64,000 bases of DNA from Pyrocephalus nanus (Eukaryota > Chordata > Aves > Passeriformes > Tyrannidae). Below are positions 1 through 12,973 of the stretch, one piece after another; position 1 is the first letter of the stretch; every line of letters starts with the position of its first letter. The stretch is from the NCBI GenBank assembly GCA_038380795.1, contig CM076267.1:38192232-38256231 (forward strand), in the 5' to 3' direction. Position numbers and translations under genes: made by a program. Below the pieces are notes generated by a model. The model did not search any database and was not told the DNA's origin. It saw only the letters and a program-made list of their open reading frames with translations.

Positions 1-3000
1 GATAAAGCCGAGACAGCTCAACCAAAATAACATTGGAAATGAGCACAGGCACGTGTTTGACATCAACAGATAGCTCAGGTTAGAGTTTTATTAAAAAAAA
101 AAAAATTGAAACACAGTTTGGTGTAATTAATGGCTCATTAGTGGTTGTGAGATCTGTATCTTCCATTTTGCCACTAATTTATTGAGTGGTTGTAGCTAAA
201 TTGCTTTCACTTTTACTGCTGCTGTTTACCCATTTTTTCCCTCTTTCTCATTCTCATCTATTTCACACTACAAAGTCTTTTAATGTGGTGTAATCTGAGT
301 TCTCAAAGCTATAAAGCTTCCAGCTTACATTCTAGTACTGTAATAATTTCACTTCAGAGAAAAAAGACCATTTAAATGAACTCCAATTCTTCCTCTCATT
401 TGTCTCAGTCAGCTCTTTGGCTCCCAACTGCTCTGCTGTTGGGCCAAAATATTGTGTTAGTATCTGTGATGCAGACTGGACTTGGTCACAAATAAGAAAG
501 TATCTCAGAAATGTTGCCAATATTACATTTCCAAGTAAGTTATATGTGATAATCGGACAAAAAAATTATTTTTTAGGGATTCTGACTAGCAAATTTTCCC
601 AGGTGCTGGGAGGTAAAGATGCTTGGCTCAAAAAAAAATCTCTATGATTTTTATGATGCCTGGCTCCTTTTCTTTTTCCCCAAGATCTTCAAAAAAGAAT
701 TTATGTAACCCTTGATTTATTTCCTTTTTTTTTTTTTTTTAATTCTATTAACTGAAGTTTAATGTTCTTATGTACAGGTTAACAGTAATGGACAGTCCTG
801 TTGGATATCATGGCAAGGTGGTTAATCTTGTTGCTCTTAATCTATAATTAAAAGTGAGGAGCAGAATGAGGCATTCTGCTGACATTTCTTCCTCATCTTG
901 AAAATCACTGATTTTTAGCTATTTAAGAGAATTATGCTAATTGACGTTCCTGGCATAATTCATATTTATATTAGAAGGTTTTTTTTCTCATTTTTTTGTT
1001 TCAATGTTTTTAGTATGTCCTACGTTCAGATTCAGAAGGAGAAAATCTGTGAAAGCCTGAGCCAGTGAAAGTAAACCTCGTGCTCACAAGCAAAAGTAAG
1101 ATAATAGGACAAAGCATTCTCTTTTTAATTACACTGATTCTTTAAAGCTGCTTATTTAGAGAAATCTGTTACAGAATTACGTAGCTCTTGTGCACAATAA
1201 ATATTTTGCCTTATAAAAAATGAATCATAGAACTTATTTTTTGCAAAGTGATACTGATTAATCAAACTAAGGTCAAATGTGACCATACACCGGTTGAGTA
1301 AAATTCTTGTCAGCTGATTTACCTGAATAAAAAGTTAAGAATGTAAAGAAGAACTGATTCAGTTTTAATAAATGAACACTAACAGAATATTGACAGAATA
1401 TCTTCAGATGCTCTTTCCTGTATTTGTCCTGAATATATTTTGGAAAGACAGAATGATTTCTGTATGTGCATCAGAGCATCATTCACTGCTAAACTCCCTG
1501 ACAGCTACTGCTAATCAATTCCAGGGCAAACAAAAAACACCACTGTATCATTTTTAACTTCAGTAAGATTTCACTTGCACCCTAAAGGAGAGCAAAAAGT
1601 TAATTGCTGTAGTAATTGCATCTTTGATCTGTAGGAAAAAAAAAAAAAAATCTGTCATTTACAACTGTTTCTCTTCATCATACACCGAATTAATTCACCT
1701 TGCAGTTCTGGAAGGTGTGGGCCTTTCATTGCAAAGAAGTCACTGATCAAGTAGTTTTCTTTCAGCTCTCAAATAGTAATTATACTTGAGTATATTTAGT
1801 GTATTTTCTGCTCTTCAAAGTTACCTGTCATTTTTCTGTGAAATACTGCCTTACAGCACGAAGGAGGAGAGAATTTTAAATTAAAACATATTCTTTGTTA
1901 TTATTTTTAATCAGTAAAGAATATCACCATCTTTAATGATCAAAAAAAAAAAAAAAAGACAGAAAGAAAAAAGTTGGTTTTTTTCCCCCCAAAGAGCACT
2001 AGACATCTCTTACAAAGGACCAAGAAGACAATTTTGAAGCAATAGGGTGAAAAATGAAACATTTAGGATGAACACTAGGAATGTTGGTCTCTACTGATGT
2101 TGACATCTGCTGAATCCTGAATGGTCTCCCCGAGGAAATGGATGCAGCCCATTAAACAGAAACTGATTGCACATCAACACTTGATGAAATACTGCAATAA
2201 ACAAGACAATATTGAATGTAATGACTGAAATCTGTACCTGTTTTCAAATACCTGAGAAGAAAGGAGGAAAAAACACCTACTTATGTGGCACATGTCAGAG
2301 CTTGGAGGGTGGGTGGAGGGAACTGAGCTGCATCCCCGCACACAGGCACTGGTGGGCTCTAAAATACTCCTGTGTTTGAAGACAAGCAAGTCCCAAAAGA
2401 ATTGATCTCAGCATAAATTTCAGAATTTTGTTTTGAAGAGCCATTGCAGGAGAATGACTTCAACAATCGTTACATTGGATATTTTGTAATGCTGTCTGTA
2501 CCGCAAAATTTTATCTTTCAGTATATGCAGTTGTTAACTTCACCCAGCTATTCTACTATATACTCTTAAATGTTCTATTTTCTGTAACAGGAATTTACAT
2601 TAAAAAGAAAATGTAAAAAAACCAACTTGAATTACAAAACTACTGAAGTGACCCTGGGAAAATCAACTTTTTAATTTTAGCTTTACAATCTGTGGGAGTT
2701 AACTTCCATTAAACAGAAAAGACAAAAGTCCAGCTTCAAACATTCAAGCAAGTGTTATTTCCTTGTGTGTTATTTCTAATAGGACTATAAGAAGCCTGTA
2801 AAAAATGAACACCAATACAACATTATTATGCTTTAGGGAAGCCAACCCTCTAATATGAACAATTATTTCTCTGGTAGTGATTTTCATTGACCCTGAGGGA
2901 TGGTTTTCTTTTAATTGCACCTAATGAGTTGGCTAGAATATCATCTCTCTCATTTCCACACAAATTTGCTGTTGTATAACTAGAATGCTGAAGGGATGAG

Positions 3001-3440
3001 AGAGAGCATAAACCAGCTCCAATTTCCACATCGTCAGAGCTATCAGCAAAAACACTTTCATTTAGGAAAGCTTTTCAGAAGATTGGAATTTTACTGTAAA
3101 ATAGTACAAAGCAACTTTAACATGTAATTTCTCATCAGCACATTCTCAGATTTGTGTGCAAAGAACAAAAAATAAAAGGGAAAAGAAAGGTGAATGCACT
3201 TAGAATAATTTTGGATGCATTTATATGTTGCAGGATGATATCTTACTACCTCTTCAAAGCCAGGCATGAATTTTTACCATTGCCTCAGCACAGAGTTTCT
3301 GACTCAGAACCAGCCATACCCAGCCATATCCTCACACTGAAGACTCTTTTTCACTCCAGTGAAGCTGCTTTAGAATAGACTAGCTAAAGGTCTCATTCTG
3401 ATCAAAAATCCAGTCAGTGAGGCAGCACTATGACTATTAA
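1..3440. other. non-coding AT-rich unique sequence
   Basis: No gene is supported here. Open frames are at most about 75 codons, and none shows a recognisable domain or flanking splice signals worth calling. The stretch is AT-rich and CpG-poor. It contains T and A homopolymers of about 15-16 bases near 725-740, 1635-1650 and 1941-1957. I see no repeat family I can name. Confidence 0.6.
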
Positions 3441-3545
3441 TTGAGATAGAAAGTTAAAAATCTTAACTAGAATCACACAAAAAAATGTGTGGTAGTCATG
3501 GTTTGAACCCAAGTAATTTTAGATCCACATCAGCATCACTGGCAT
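3441..3545 (+). repeat. possible ancient MIR SINE core relic
   Basis: The order 'gttaaaaatcttaact', 'aatcacacaa', 'gtgtggtagtcatggtttgaaccc', then 'agatccacatcagcatcac' follows the MIR core order known from amniote genomes: 'gttaagtaacttgcc', 'tcacacag', 'gtggcagagctgggattcgaaccc', 'gactcc'. It is strongly diverged and lacks recognisable ends, as expected for an element over 100 million years old. The similarity is judged by eye, and an L3 relic or chance is possible. Confidence 0.4.
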
Positions 3546-6500
3546 CAAACCTGAGATCTACTACTTTGCATAAGGATCAAGCAAAACCACAATAACTGAA
3601 GAACAAGCCAAAAGTTCACACTGATCTCTCAACATTTTTCCAGGGAGCAAAATTAAACAACAACAACCCCCCTGAAAATTCAGTAAGGACATTTGAATTT
3701 GCATACCAAAAATATCTTGAAATACTAGGGAATTCATATAGAAAATCAGGATAAATTTTCCCACAGACAGGCATTATCAGATCACTTCTTGTAAAGGATC
3801 TAAACTGTGCACAGCGGGAGTTCTTTTGCCAACTCGAACGATGGCTTTGAGGAACAAGTGAAAGACATGAACATTGTGGGATGACAACCAGCTTGTTGTT
3901 TTAATCAAGGGTTTGGAAGTTGAAATGTTGAGTGACTCTTGGAAAGAGTCTGATATCACAGCACAGGCAAATCTCTACTCCTGTGCCTTTTAATTTCTCT
4001 TCCTAAATGGTGTTCTTGGTCCTAAATTTCTATCAAAAAACCTGTAGATGGTGAAGGCATTTGTGGCAGCCTGAAATTTAACATCACTTGTTACAGCTTT
4101 GCTTTTGGTTAGGTATTTCTTGACTCTACTGCTTCTCTAACTTAATTTACTATGGTTTTTCAAGTGCCTGTCTTTACCAAAGTACCACTGAGATTATTTA
4201 ACTTCACATCCCTTAAACTGTGTGTAATCAGGTGTTATAAATGTTAAGTATACTACATCTGGCAAAAGCAGAGCGTGCAGAAGTAATTGTCTCTCTCACC
4301 ATTTTGTCCTCTAGCAAAGAAGAAAAGGACCATCATGGAATTGTGTTTAATACATTAAAATAAATTCTTTTTTTTTTCCAACCAGCATAAACAAGTGTAT
4401 GTTTTGTCTCAGGGGAGTAATACTTGTTCGGTCACCAAAGCCATTCTCTCTTAATTGGTGTCATATAAAGACAAAACTCAGCATCAGTTGCCCACTGTTC
4501 ATTTGAAGTAAGCATAGAAACAATTAAAAAGTGCAATTTCTCCCAGAGTGGGATTTATATATCAAAATTACATTTACCTCTGGACTTTAGCATCATTTTT
4601 TCTATTGCTTTAGGGCTGCATCTACGAAGTGATTTGGAGGTTTATATTTGACTTTAACTTCGAATCATGCATTTATACTGAAAAAATAATCTCTATTTTT
4701 GACCATTTGCTGGATTCCCTTTGAATTTGGTTATGTCTAATTTACACTGGCTTTCTCTAAATAATTGTATAAAATCTCCCATGTGAGTGAAAAACATAGC
4801 TGAACAAAGATTGATGAGAGAAATAAAATCATACTGTGAATGAATAGAAACAAAGGATTATTGTCAAGGCTTCTTGCAAATTTGCCAATCCTTGTTAACT
4901 GTTTATGGAAAACTGAAGACTTAAAATTAATGTGATTCACGCTTTGAAGAAAATGAGAGCATCTGTGAATACATGTTTGATAGCTAAAGAATCAACTGGA
5001 AAATCAGGTTTAAGTGATTGTATGTATGAAACACTGCATTAGGAAATAAGATTAGAGGTCTCACTGTATTTGAAGTGGATTTATCAGATGAAATATTATT
5101 GACTGACATAACCAGTGATAAAATTGTGATTAAACTGTATCTCTTCAGCTTTTAGAAGTGGTGATACGAAGCTGCCTACCTATCAAGGACAAGAGATGAA
5201 ATTTTGCATTTGAGTGTGTTTAGGGAGAAAGTGGGTGTGAATTTATTCCAGGACACAGGTGGGATTACACTGGTGAGGAATGGTGTCCTATTGACTTGTG
5301 CAGAAACTCATCTGAGTGAAATCACTGCCTGCCTCGGGCATGATAATAAGGCATCAAAACTTGTCATGTAATATTATTCCTTTATGATGAAAAGCAGGGA
5401 AGTGAAGAACAGCAGGTGGTCTCAGTGCAACAAAGTAAGTAAGGCACTGCTTTGAATAGTGACAAGATATTCAGTAGATGGCATTTTTGATACAGTAGGT
5501 GTCAAAAGACATTTCCTGCCTTCCACAAAGTTTAGCTCAATCATTCCCAGCTAGACATGGTGTCCTTGTAGTTGGCATTCTTTGAGGCAGGATTTTCTTC
5601 TGTGAATAAAAGTGGGCCTGCAGAGTTTAATTACGTGCCCCGTGTCAGGCATTTTTCATTTATGTTCATTTATGGTTGTCAGCAGCAGTGCTACCTCACG
5701 GCAGATCCAGGATGGGGGGTGGTCAGGTTGTACCTTCCTGCACAGCAAATGTGACGTTTTTGGGTTCTGCTAGAGTAGATATCCTTTGTGAGCACTTATG
5801 CCTGTCTATTTTGTATTTTTCCAATACATTCGCTTCAGGGATGCTTGTAGAAAACCTCTTATGTGAGCTGCAAACTCTGCAGTTCAGGTGAATTGTGAAT
5901 CATTGCCCCCAGCTGTCCGCTGCAGTAAGTCAGGAGGACTGAGTGCAGATACCCACAAAATGCTGTGGTGGACTCTCTGGGAAAGGGTTAACTTCACTGG
6001 CCTCACAAAACTCAAGAGGTGGCAGAAGACTCAAGAGGAGGGATGGACCTCGGTCTCTCATTATTTGAATTAAAATATAAATGTCACAGAATATCTTCCT
6101 TCTTTCAAAGAACTCATCAGATTAATGAAACTATGATCCTCCCATGCTCTCCAAAGTTCCTTTCTTTACAGCTATTTCATTTTTTTTCCCTCTTATCCAG
6201 AAAACAACTGAGCAGAATGTGCTTTTTAAAAATCAAGCTGTCTAAAATATTTGATAAAGTTCAAAATTGCAGAACTTCCTCTGTCTGGAGAGGTACATTT
6301 ATTAGAGCTGAATGCTCCATTGATCCTTGTTCAAAAGACACAAAAGAAGTTAAGTGCCAGTTCTTTAGAGACTGGAATTCATCAATCCCACATATAACTA
6401 CACTCTGAAAACAAAAATGAGACGAAAGTGAGCCTTTGATATCAGCTTCTGGGCTGCAAAGGGGCTTCTAAGTAATAATGGAATTTTCTTTAAAAGTTGG

Positions 6501-6843
6501 TATCTTACGGCACAGAGAGGAACAGGCATTGTAAATTAGGAGTCCTGCTAGCTCAGTACTAGCTCCAAAAGCAGAGGGACCTCCCCAGGTTAATGATCTG
6601 TGTTGTTAAAGACCATCAGACTCCATTTGTTCTGGATCTCCCTTTAGAAAGTTTCATTTTGTTTCTCGGGGCTTTTGCATCTGAAAGGAAGGTAAGAGTT
6701 GTTTCCTATTCGCCTTCTCGTACTTCTTTTGCTAAAAAAATAAAACACATGTGATGTTTAGAAGTAATTAAAATGAATTTAAATTTTAATTTAAACTCGT
6801 GGGTGCTGTTCCACAGTATTTCTGCTTATTCATCCCCCTACAG
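3546..6843. other. non-coding unique sequence
   Basis: Only short, unrelated open frames occur. The longest is about 129 codons on the plus strand at 6019-6408, of low-complexity composition and without a recognisable domain. A splice-like segment at about 6648-6691 (acceptor 'ctccctttag', donor 'gaaggtaaga') lies 150 bp upstream of the exon candidate at 6844. Joining the two gives a stop in every frame I followed, so they are not a coding pair. Confidence 0.5.
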
Positions 6844-6926
6844 GCATGACCTTGACCATGAAATACATAGAGGAACATTTAGACAAATTCACCGATGAGG
6901 AAACCTTGCAGTACCTCATTGCTAAG
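6844..6926 (+). other. weak exon candidate (83 bp)
   Basis: A pyrimidine-rich acceptor ('attcatccccctacag') precedes an open segment. From the ATG at 6846 it reads 27 codons, including KYIEEHLDKFTDEETLQYL, a charged amphipathic string typical of coding helices. It is followed by AAG|GTTACC, which is a poor donor. If not spliced there, the frame stops at 6954 after nine more codons. I do not recognise the protein. No neighbouring exon with matching phase was found, so this may be chance. Confidence 0.15.
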
Positions 6927-9456
6927 GTTACCTCATGTCATAGCTCATTTCTGTAAGCCAAGCCTTGCTGTCTGTGATAATGAGAAAAGAGCTTTGCAGT
7001 TTGTAGGGAATGTCATTTCCTTCAGGAGCTCCCAAGAGCAGGGCTGTGCTAAGGAAAGGCAAAGCTCCTTCAGTGTTTTCAGGCAATCTCAGCTGGTTTT
7101 GGCAGGATAGAAGATAAATTTTGTCACATTTCCTAGAATAAAAGGAAAGGTTTGTCATGCTTTTCAGTCTTTTTGTTAAAGACTAATCTGTGCAGAGAGA
7201 GAGAGAAAGAAGCAAAATCTCACTGAGTCACGCAGTGAAAGAGAGGTTTGTGAGGAAGCCTCAAGTAATCTCCACTTTAAGGTTCCTGCACCTTTTCTGT
7301 ACCCAGATCCAGTGTGAAAAGGCAGCATTAGCACATCAGGGTAGCTCAGGTCTGGCCACACTTTGGCCACTTCAAGGTATGACTGGTTTATGTTTATTTT
7401 ATTTTCTTTTCTTTTCTTAAACCCACTCCATTTAATCACTTACATCTCATTCCAGGCAGATAAGCTCCACTCAAACTGTTGACAGCATTGTACACACAGT
7501 TGCCAACTTGTTGAATGGGAAAGCTTTTAGTGAGAGAGTTCACTTGGTTTCAAGTGCTATTGGAATAATTTATCTTGATCACAATCCTATTTCACTGAAC
7601 TGAGAGGTGGTAGGAATCTCATGGAATACCCACGCCAGGGGGTCCCTTGAACTTGGAGAAAATAACAAAAGGTTTGGGATCTACAGAAATATTTTCAAAA
7701 TATATTGAAATTGACTACTGGAGAGAACAATTCTTTTTTACTTCTTGTCTTTCAAAGTAGGTGGACAGCTCATTTTTATTGTCACTATTGGCTATCCAAA
7801 AGGACATCTGGCGTGCTCAGATGTCAATGCAATCTGACAGTGCTCTCCAAAGAGAGTTGGTCACTGTCTCTTCCTGTGATATGGAAGGGGAAATTGGAAC
7901 AAACTTGTTTTCTAGTACTTTTCAACAATAATGTATTTTCTGGCACAGTTTTAGAAGAAGTATGATTTAAGACATCAGCATCTTGCAAGGATTCGGCCTG
8001 AGAATTAAAATATATTTTACTTAATACTCAGTTTATACACTGAGATAGCATGGTGAAAGATTAGTGAAAGAGGATTGAAAAGAGGTTAATTTAATACACT
8101 CACAGCTTGGATTGCTAACAATAAATATGATTGATGAGGACTGGCTCACAAAGAAGCAGAGCTGTAGTCAGCATAGACCTTGCAAAACAACTTCTAGTTT
8201 CTCCCAAGAGGGAAAGAGCTTTTTTTTGTCCTAATTCAGCCAACTGGACTCTAAAAGCTTTATGATAAAAGTCTTTCATGTACTTACTTTCTCTTTCTTC
8301 ACATATCCTTTTTTTTAACTCAAAAAGAGGTTTATAAAAACAAAAACTGAAAACAAATTTTAAAATGCTTTTGGATGATTCATTGGGTTACACACTTTAC
8401 TTTTTAACTCCACGTCTGTTTCTTGAGAGCACTGAACTCCAAATATTATAAACAGGTAATAACTGGTGTGAAACGGAAATGGACAATATAAATAATAATT
8501 GCCACCTGACAGTTCAGAACTTTGTTACACCAGATGTGCCTAAAGCTGCCATCCCTGAGGAATGGCTGCACTGTTGCTGAGATTCAAAAACCTTTTCTCC
8601 TGCATCAACACCATAGACTGTGGAGAAGGAAGAGAACCATCCCTGTCAGTTTGGTCTTTATTCTTGCCAAGGAAAGCAGTTCTCCAGTAATAGCTCTCCA
8701 TACACTCACAAACCCAGCTACTACAAGCAGAAAAAATAAAAATAGAAACAAAATGCCATCGACTGAAGGCACAGAATAAGAACCAGATGGTTACTCAAAA
8801 AAAAATTATGAAAACAAAGGCAAATAACTTCATTAAAAATCATTAAAATACTTTGATCAGGATAATTACTTGTATATATTTGTAAATAACTGCATTAAAT
8901 TATGCATTTTATCTGTAGGCTGATAAGTCCACTCTATTTGGAGTCTCTGTTTTTGCTAATTTTAGGTGCTAATGTTTTGGATGTTTTGCAAGTGTTCTGC
9001 AGAATGTCCTCCTACATAAAGAGACACATATTCCATTTTTCATTTCGGCCTGGTATATACAACAGAACTGCACAACTGATTTGATGCACAGTAATGATAT
9101 CACACTTTCTTTATCTTTTTCTGAGGTCTCTGATTTTTCATAACATTATTGAACCCTGAATCATGGCTGTATTACTAAAACCAGATAAAGCACAAACATA
9201 GTACAAATTTTTCCAGATTCCTTAAAAAAAAAAAAAAAAAAGCTCAGAGACTAAGACAACAAACTGATGGCCTAATTTCTATTATGATAATAAGAATTAA
9301 AACCAGGTAACCATATGAGCCCAGCAGAGGCCTCAGGTGACACATTGGCTCATGGCTTGGACCAAGAGAGGCAATAGCGCTCCTAGAGTAGTCTGTGCCT
9401 GGGGTGATCCCACCACCAGTTCAGACTTTAGGGAAGAGATGCAAAAGAAATGTGAA
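6927..9456. other. non-coding unique sequence
   Basis: No gene or recognisable repeat family is visible. A short GA-rich run lies at about 7195-7211 and an A18 run at about 9224-9242. Open frames on both strands are under 90 codons and overlap each other, as expected by chance. Confidence 0.55.
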
Positions 9457-9479
9457 AAAAACAAACAAACAAACAAACA
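9457..9479. repeat. (AAAC)n microsatellite
   Basis: About five consecutive AAAC units in an A-rich context. Confidence 0.85.
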
Positions 9480-10699
9480 CAAAAAACTGATTAAGAAAGC
9501 CCATATTTCCTTGTCAATCCACAGAACTTAACTCAGGCAATGGACTTGGCATCCAAATAGACTGAGAAAAGAAAAGACAGTGTTTACCAACTGTGGAACA
9601 AGCAAGGACACAGGCAGAACATGGTGAATAAATACAGAAACCTGAGTTTACTTTTAAGCAGTTGCTCTACCAAGTTAAGACTAGACCTATTTTAAAGCTG
9701 AACAAGGGCAAAAATGGATTTTGTGTAAACAGGAAGCTGAATGACTGATACTCCCTCGTAAAAGGTATGAAAAGAAACCCCAAACATTAATTACTGTTAT
9801 ATTATCCAGATAACACCTACAAAGAGGTCAGACAGGAAAACTCTGTGATTTGGCTCCAGGGAAAATCGAAAGATTATAAAAATGGATTTTAGCAGTCATT
9901 CAACCTCAGTGAAAGACAGAAGCCACACAATCAAAACCCTGAAAGACCAGATTCCAAAAGAGCTGATGAGAATCTGTGGTGAAACATTTGCAGACTTTCT
10001 CAAAGGGACATACACTGGGTACTGAACAATCTTGCTGACAGGCCATGAAGATTAATTTCTAGCACTGCAAAAGAAGCACTCAGGAACACACTTTTTATCT
10101 GACAGTGTTGGGGTCTTCAAGCTGATGCCCAGAAAAGCAGCATAGCTGGTTCAGAATCTAGTGGAAATTGGTATGTGCCATTTCAATGACTGTCCCATTT
10201 TGAGGGCTCAGAGAAGTATTTTATACCAGTACTTATAAGGATTAGTTTGTGCAAACTGTCTGCTCTGCCCTGAGCTACTGGAAAAAGTGGCAGAGGACTA
10301 AAATGCTTCAAGCCTGAGAAAAGCCTGAGATCATCAGATTCACCTACAACACACAAGTACAAAACGCTGCCCTGAACTGGTTCATTGTCACAGTGAACTT
10401 CTCCATTTTGCAGCTTTGTTTAACTTAAGGCAGCCACAAGTTTACTCTATGAGTCTGCCAAGTTATACTGTAGTCTGTGCCATTTCAGAGGAAAATTGCT
10501 TCTATTCTGCCATCAGAACTGCAAAATTTTTAAAAATGTAAATGCCTTACAGACTACAGAGAGAGATTGCATCAGTAATGTAACTTGTCAACTGCTGACA
10601 AAACACACAAAATCCCCACACTCTCCATGCCACAAAAAGCTCTTCAACAACAGGCCAGTTCCTATTACTGAAGTAGGTCAGACCCCTGAGAAATGTTCA
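9480..10699. other. non-coding stretch upstream of a CR1 fragment
   Basis: No gene is supported. The segment is slightly richer in purines than its surroundings. It could include very diverged LINE interior, but I see no reverse transcriptase motif in any frame. Confidence 0.45.
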
Positions 10700-10885
10700 G
10701 AAAGAGAAGGAAACAGGTTGCCCAGAGAAGCTGTGGCTGTCCTAGCTCTGGAAGTGCTCAAGACCAGGTTGGATGGGACTCAGAGCAACCTGGGCCAGTG
10801 GAAGGTGTCCCTTCCAGGCAGGAGGGTTGGAAGGAAATGATCTTTAAAGTCCCTTCAAGTCCAGGCCACTCTCTGATTCTATGAA
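10700..10885 (+). mobile_element. CR1 LINE, 5'-truncated 3' end
   Basis: Diagnostic CR1 phrases occur in order: 'caggttgcccagagaagctg', 'ctggaagtgctcaagaccag', 'gttggatgggact', 'gagcaacctgg', 'ggaaggtgtccct', 'atgatctttaaagtccctt' and a terminal 'gattctatgaa'. CR1 is the dominant non-LTR retrotransposon of birds, and most copies are 5'-truncated like this one. No target-site duplication is expected. Only the tail of the element is left, with no ORF2 coding capacity. Confidence 0.93.
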
Positions 10886-11940
10886 ACAAGGCAGATTGCT
10901 GGTTAGAATAACAACCAATTCACCCATGCTTTCCTAATAGGACTTACTTCTGAAAATGTATCAGCCCATGGTGTTCTTAATGGTGTTTGTTCAAACATAG
11001 GCAGATTCATTCCAGTTTTCTGAAAGTGGTTCCCAAGTGAAAACAAGAAATGTAACACCTCTTAAGTCAAGAGTCAGAGAGCAGCACTCACACACTGTCA
11101 ACAGGTGAAAACAAATCCGAAAGGAAGCAAAAAAAAAAAATCTATCAAATTCACAGCGGGAAATTTCTGTCGACTAGTGTGGAAATTAGACAAGTAAAAT
11201 ATAACAAGAATGCTCCGATGTGCTGTCTTCCTTCTTTCCTGTGATCGTGAAAACAGCCTTTTCAGGTAGTTGCAAAAGGTTGTGTTGGCATTGTCTGTCT
11301 GAAGGGCAAGGCCTGATGTGTGAGCCAGATCTCACTTCTGGAGCTCCACTTTTCCCAAGGAGATAATGAGAGCATGTGTCCAAGTCTGGCCTAAGCATGC
11401 AGAACCACTTATGAGTTCCTAAGATTAGGATTTTCACATGAATTCAAATTTAAACTAAGTGACAAAATACAAATAAATGGGATTTTTTACCTACAAAACA
11501 TATGCAAAGAGCTATGCACAGAAAACGTGCTATTTGAAGTATATAGAACTGCTGGGATACACAAAGGTAATTTATGATTTAAAAGAGATAGTTTAGGATG
11601 AAAAGACCTGCATTATTTCAGCCTTTGTTATTCACCTCCCAGCACCTAAACTGGGAAACATGGTTGCAGATAGGAAAAACATGCCATGTATTTCAATGCA
11701 AACCAAACATACACACCAAATCAAGTTCCAGAATCCCTGTTGAAATGACCCTTTCAGTCCCAAAACACTGGCCCTGTGGGACAACGCTGCTTTTTTCCTC
11801 CCATAAAATCAGCTATTGTTATTTTAATTGTTGATTCTTAAAGTTAACTCCGAAAACGGGGCATTTTGTCTCATTTGCATTCTGAAAAAAACTTGAACCA
11901 TTTATATACCAAGAATAAAATGTCTGTTTTTCAAATTCAG

Positions 11941-11995
11941 ATTACGTGATTGTGGATTCAGGCCTGTGCTCTCTGCATGGAAATCTCTCACTGAA
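11941..11995 (+). other. weak exon candidate (55 bp)
   Basis: The left border is a fair acceptor ('gtttttcaaattcag') and the right border is a strong donor (GAA|GTAAGTC). Two of the three frames are open. One, starting two bases in, reads YVIVDSGLCSLHGNLSL. No partner exon with confident phase was found and the product is not recognised. It could be a non-coding RNA exon, a pseudo-exon or chance. Confidence 0.15.
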
Positions 11996-12900
11996 GTAAG
12001 TCTCTGTTTATTTGGCATCAGAAGCTAGATGGGATTATACCCACATTGCTTTTGGAAGTGATTCTACAACCTTTCTGCATGAAATAAATGAGAATTCCAA
12101 TCTTTCTGTTTATATTGGTCTGGTTTCTCCTCATTTTCCTAACTAAATAGGAGCATGCAGGCGAGTTGGATGATATATTCCTGGTAATTCTGGGTCTCAC
12201 TGTGCCAGGTACTCTGAAGCCCATCTGAGCTCATTCACAAATAAATGTTTTCATCAGTTTAAAAACATCATTTCAGCTTGGAATATCACAGTTATATCCT
12301 ATGCAGTTTTCCAGATAAATATCAGTCTTTCTACATAGCATTTTAAACAGATATATGGGTGAAAGTATACTATAAAAAAAATAGGAGAGTTATTAAGCAA
12401 ACTTCAAAATGAGACTATTTGCGAATAAAATACATGAAATTGCCCTTTTTTACCTTAGGTGAACTCAAACATAAGCCCCTTTTTCTGCAAGCTTAAGAGC
12501 TGAGAAAAATCTCCCAGGGAAACAGTCCATTATAACAAAATCCTCTGTCCCAGCCTCCTTCTCGAATGACCTGCTGTCCTGTCCCTCTGTTGTACCAGCT
12601 CCTTGTCTGCTGAGTCCTAATTTTCTGAACAATATCTGAGGTTTCTCAAGCAGCTCAGAAAACTGAAAGTGAGAGGAGAATTTAATTTAATACTCTTGTC
12701 ATCACCCTGCAGCAGAAGTGCCTCACAATGGAATAATGCACAGCTCTCACTTCACTCCAAGCCTCTGTTAAAAATCATCAGGGCCCCAAAACAGTCAGGT
12801 GTCACATTTAATGTATTTGCAGTCACATTCCAAACAAAGAGCTCTGCTGAAAGAACGAGCTAAAAATTCCTCTGAATCAAAGTATCCAAATCTGTACTTA

Positions 12901-12973
12901 CAGTCCACTTTGGACTGCAGAAAAGATATTTCTTGAAAAGGTTGTCTAAACAGCCCACCACCTCTGTTTAGAC
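12901..12973. other. two adjacent short hairpins
   Basis: The first is 'cagtcca' / 'tggactg' (7-bp arms, 3-base loop, 12901-12917). The second has perfect 10-bp arms 'gtctaaacag' (12944-12953) and 'ctgtttagac' (12964-12973) around a 10-base loop. Arms this short can occur by chance. Their adjacency is the only reason to list them. Confidence 0.5.

Noticed and set aside
417..647. 76-codon frame with a GTAAGT at 534
   Set aside because: The would-be acceptor has no pyrimidine tract, and an overlapping minus-strand frame is equally good.
6648..6691. 44-bp splice-bordered segment upstream of the 6844 candidate
   Set aside because: Joined to the 6844 segment it meets a stop in every frame I followed, so a coding pair is excluded.
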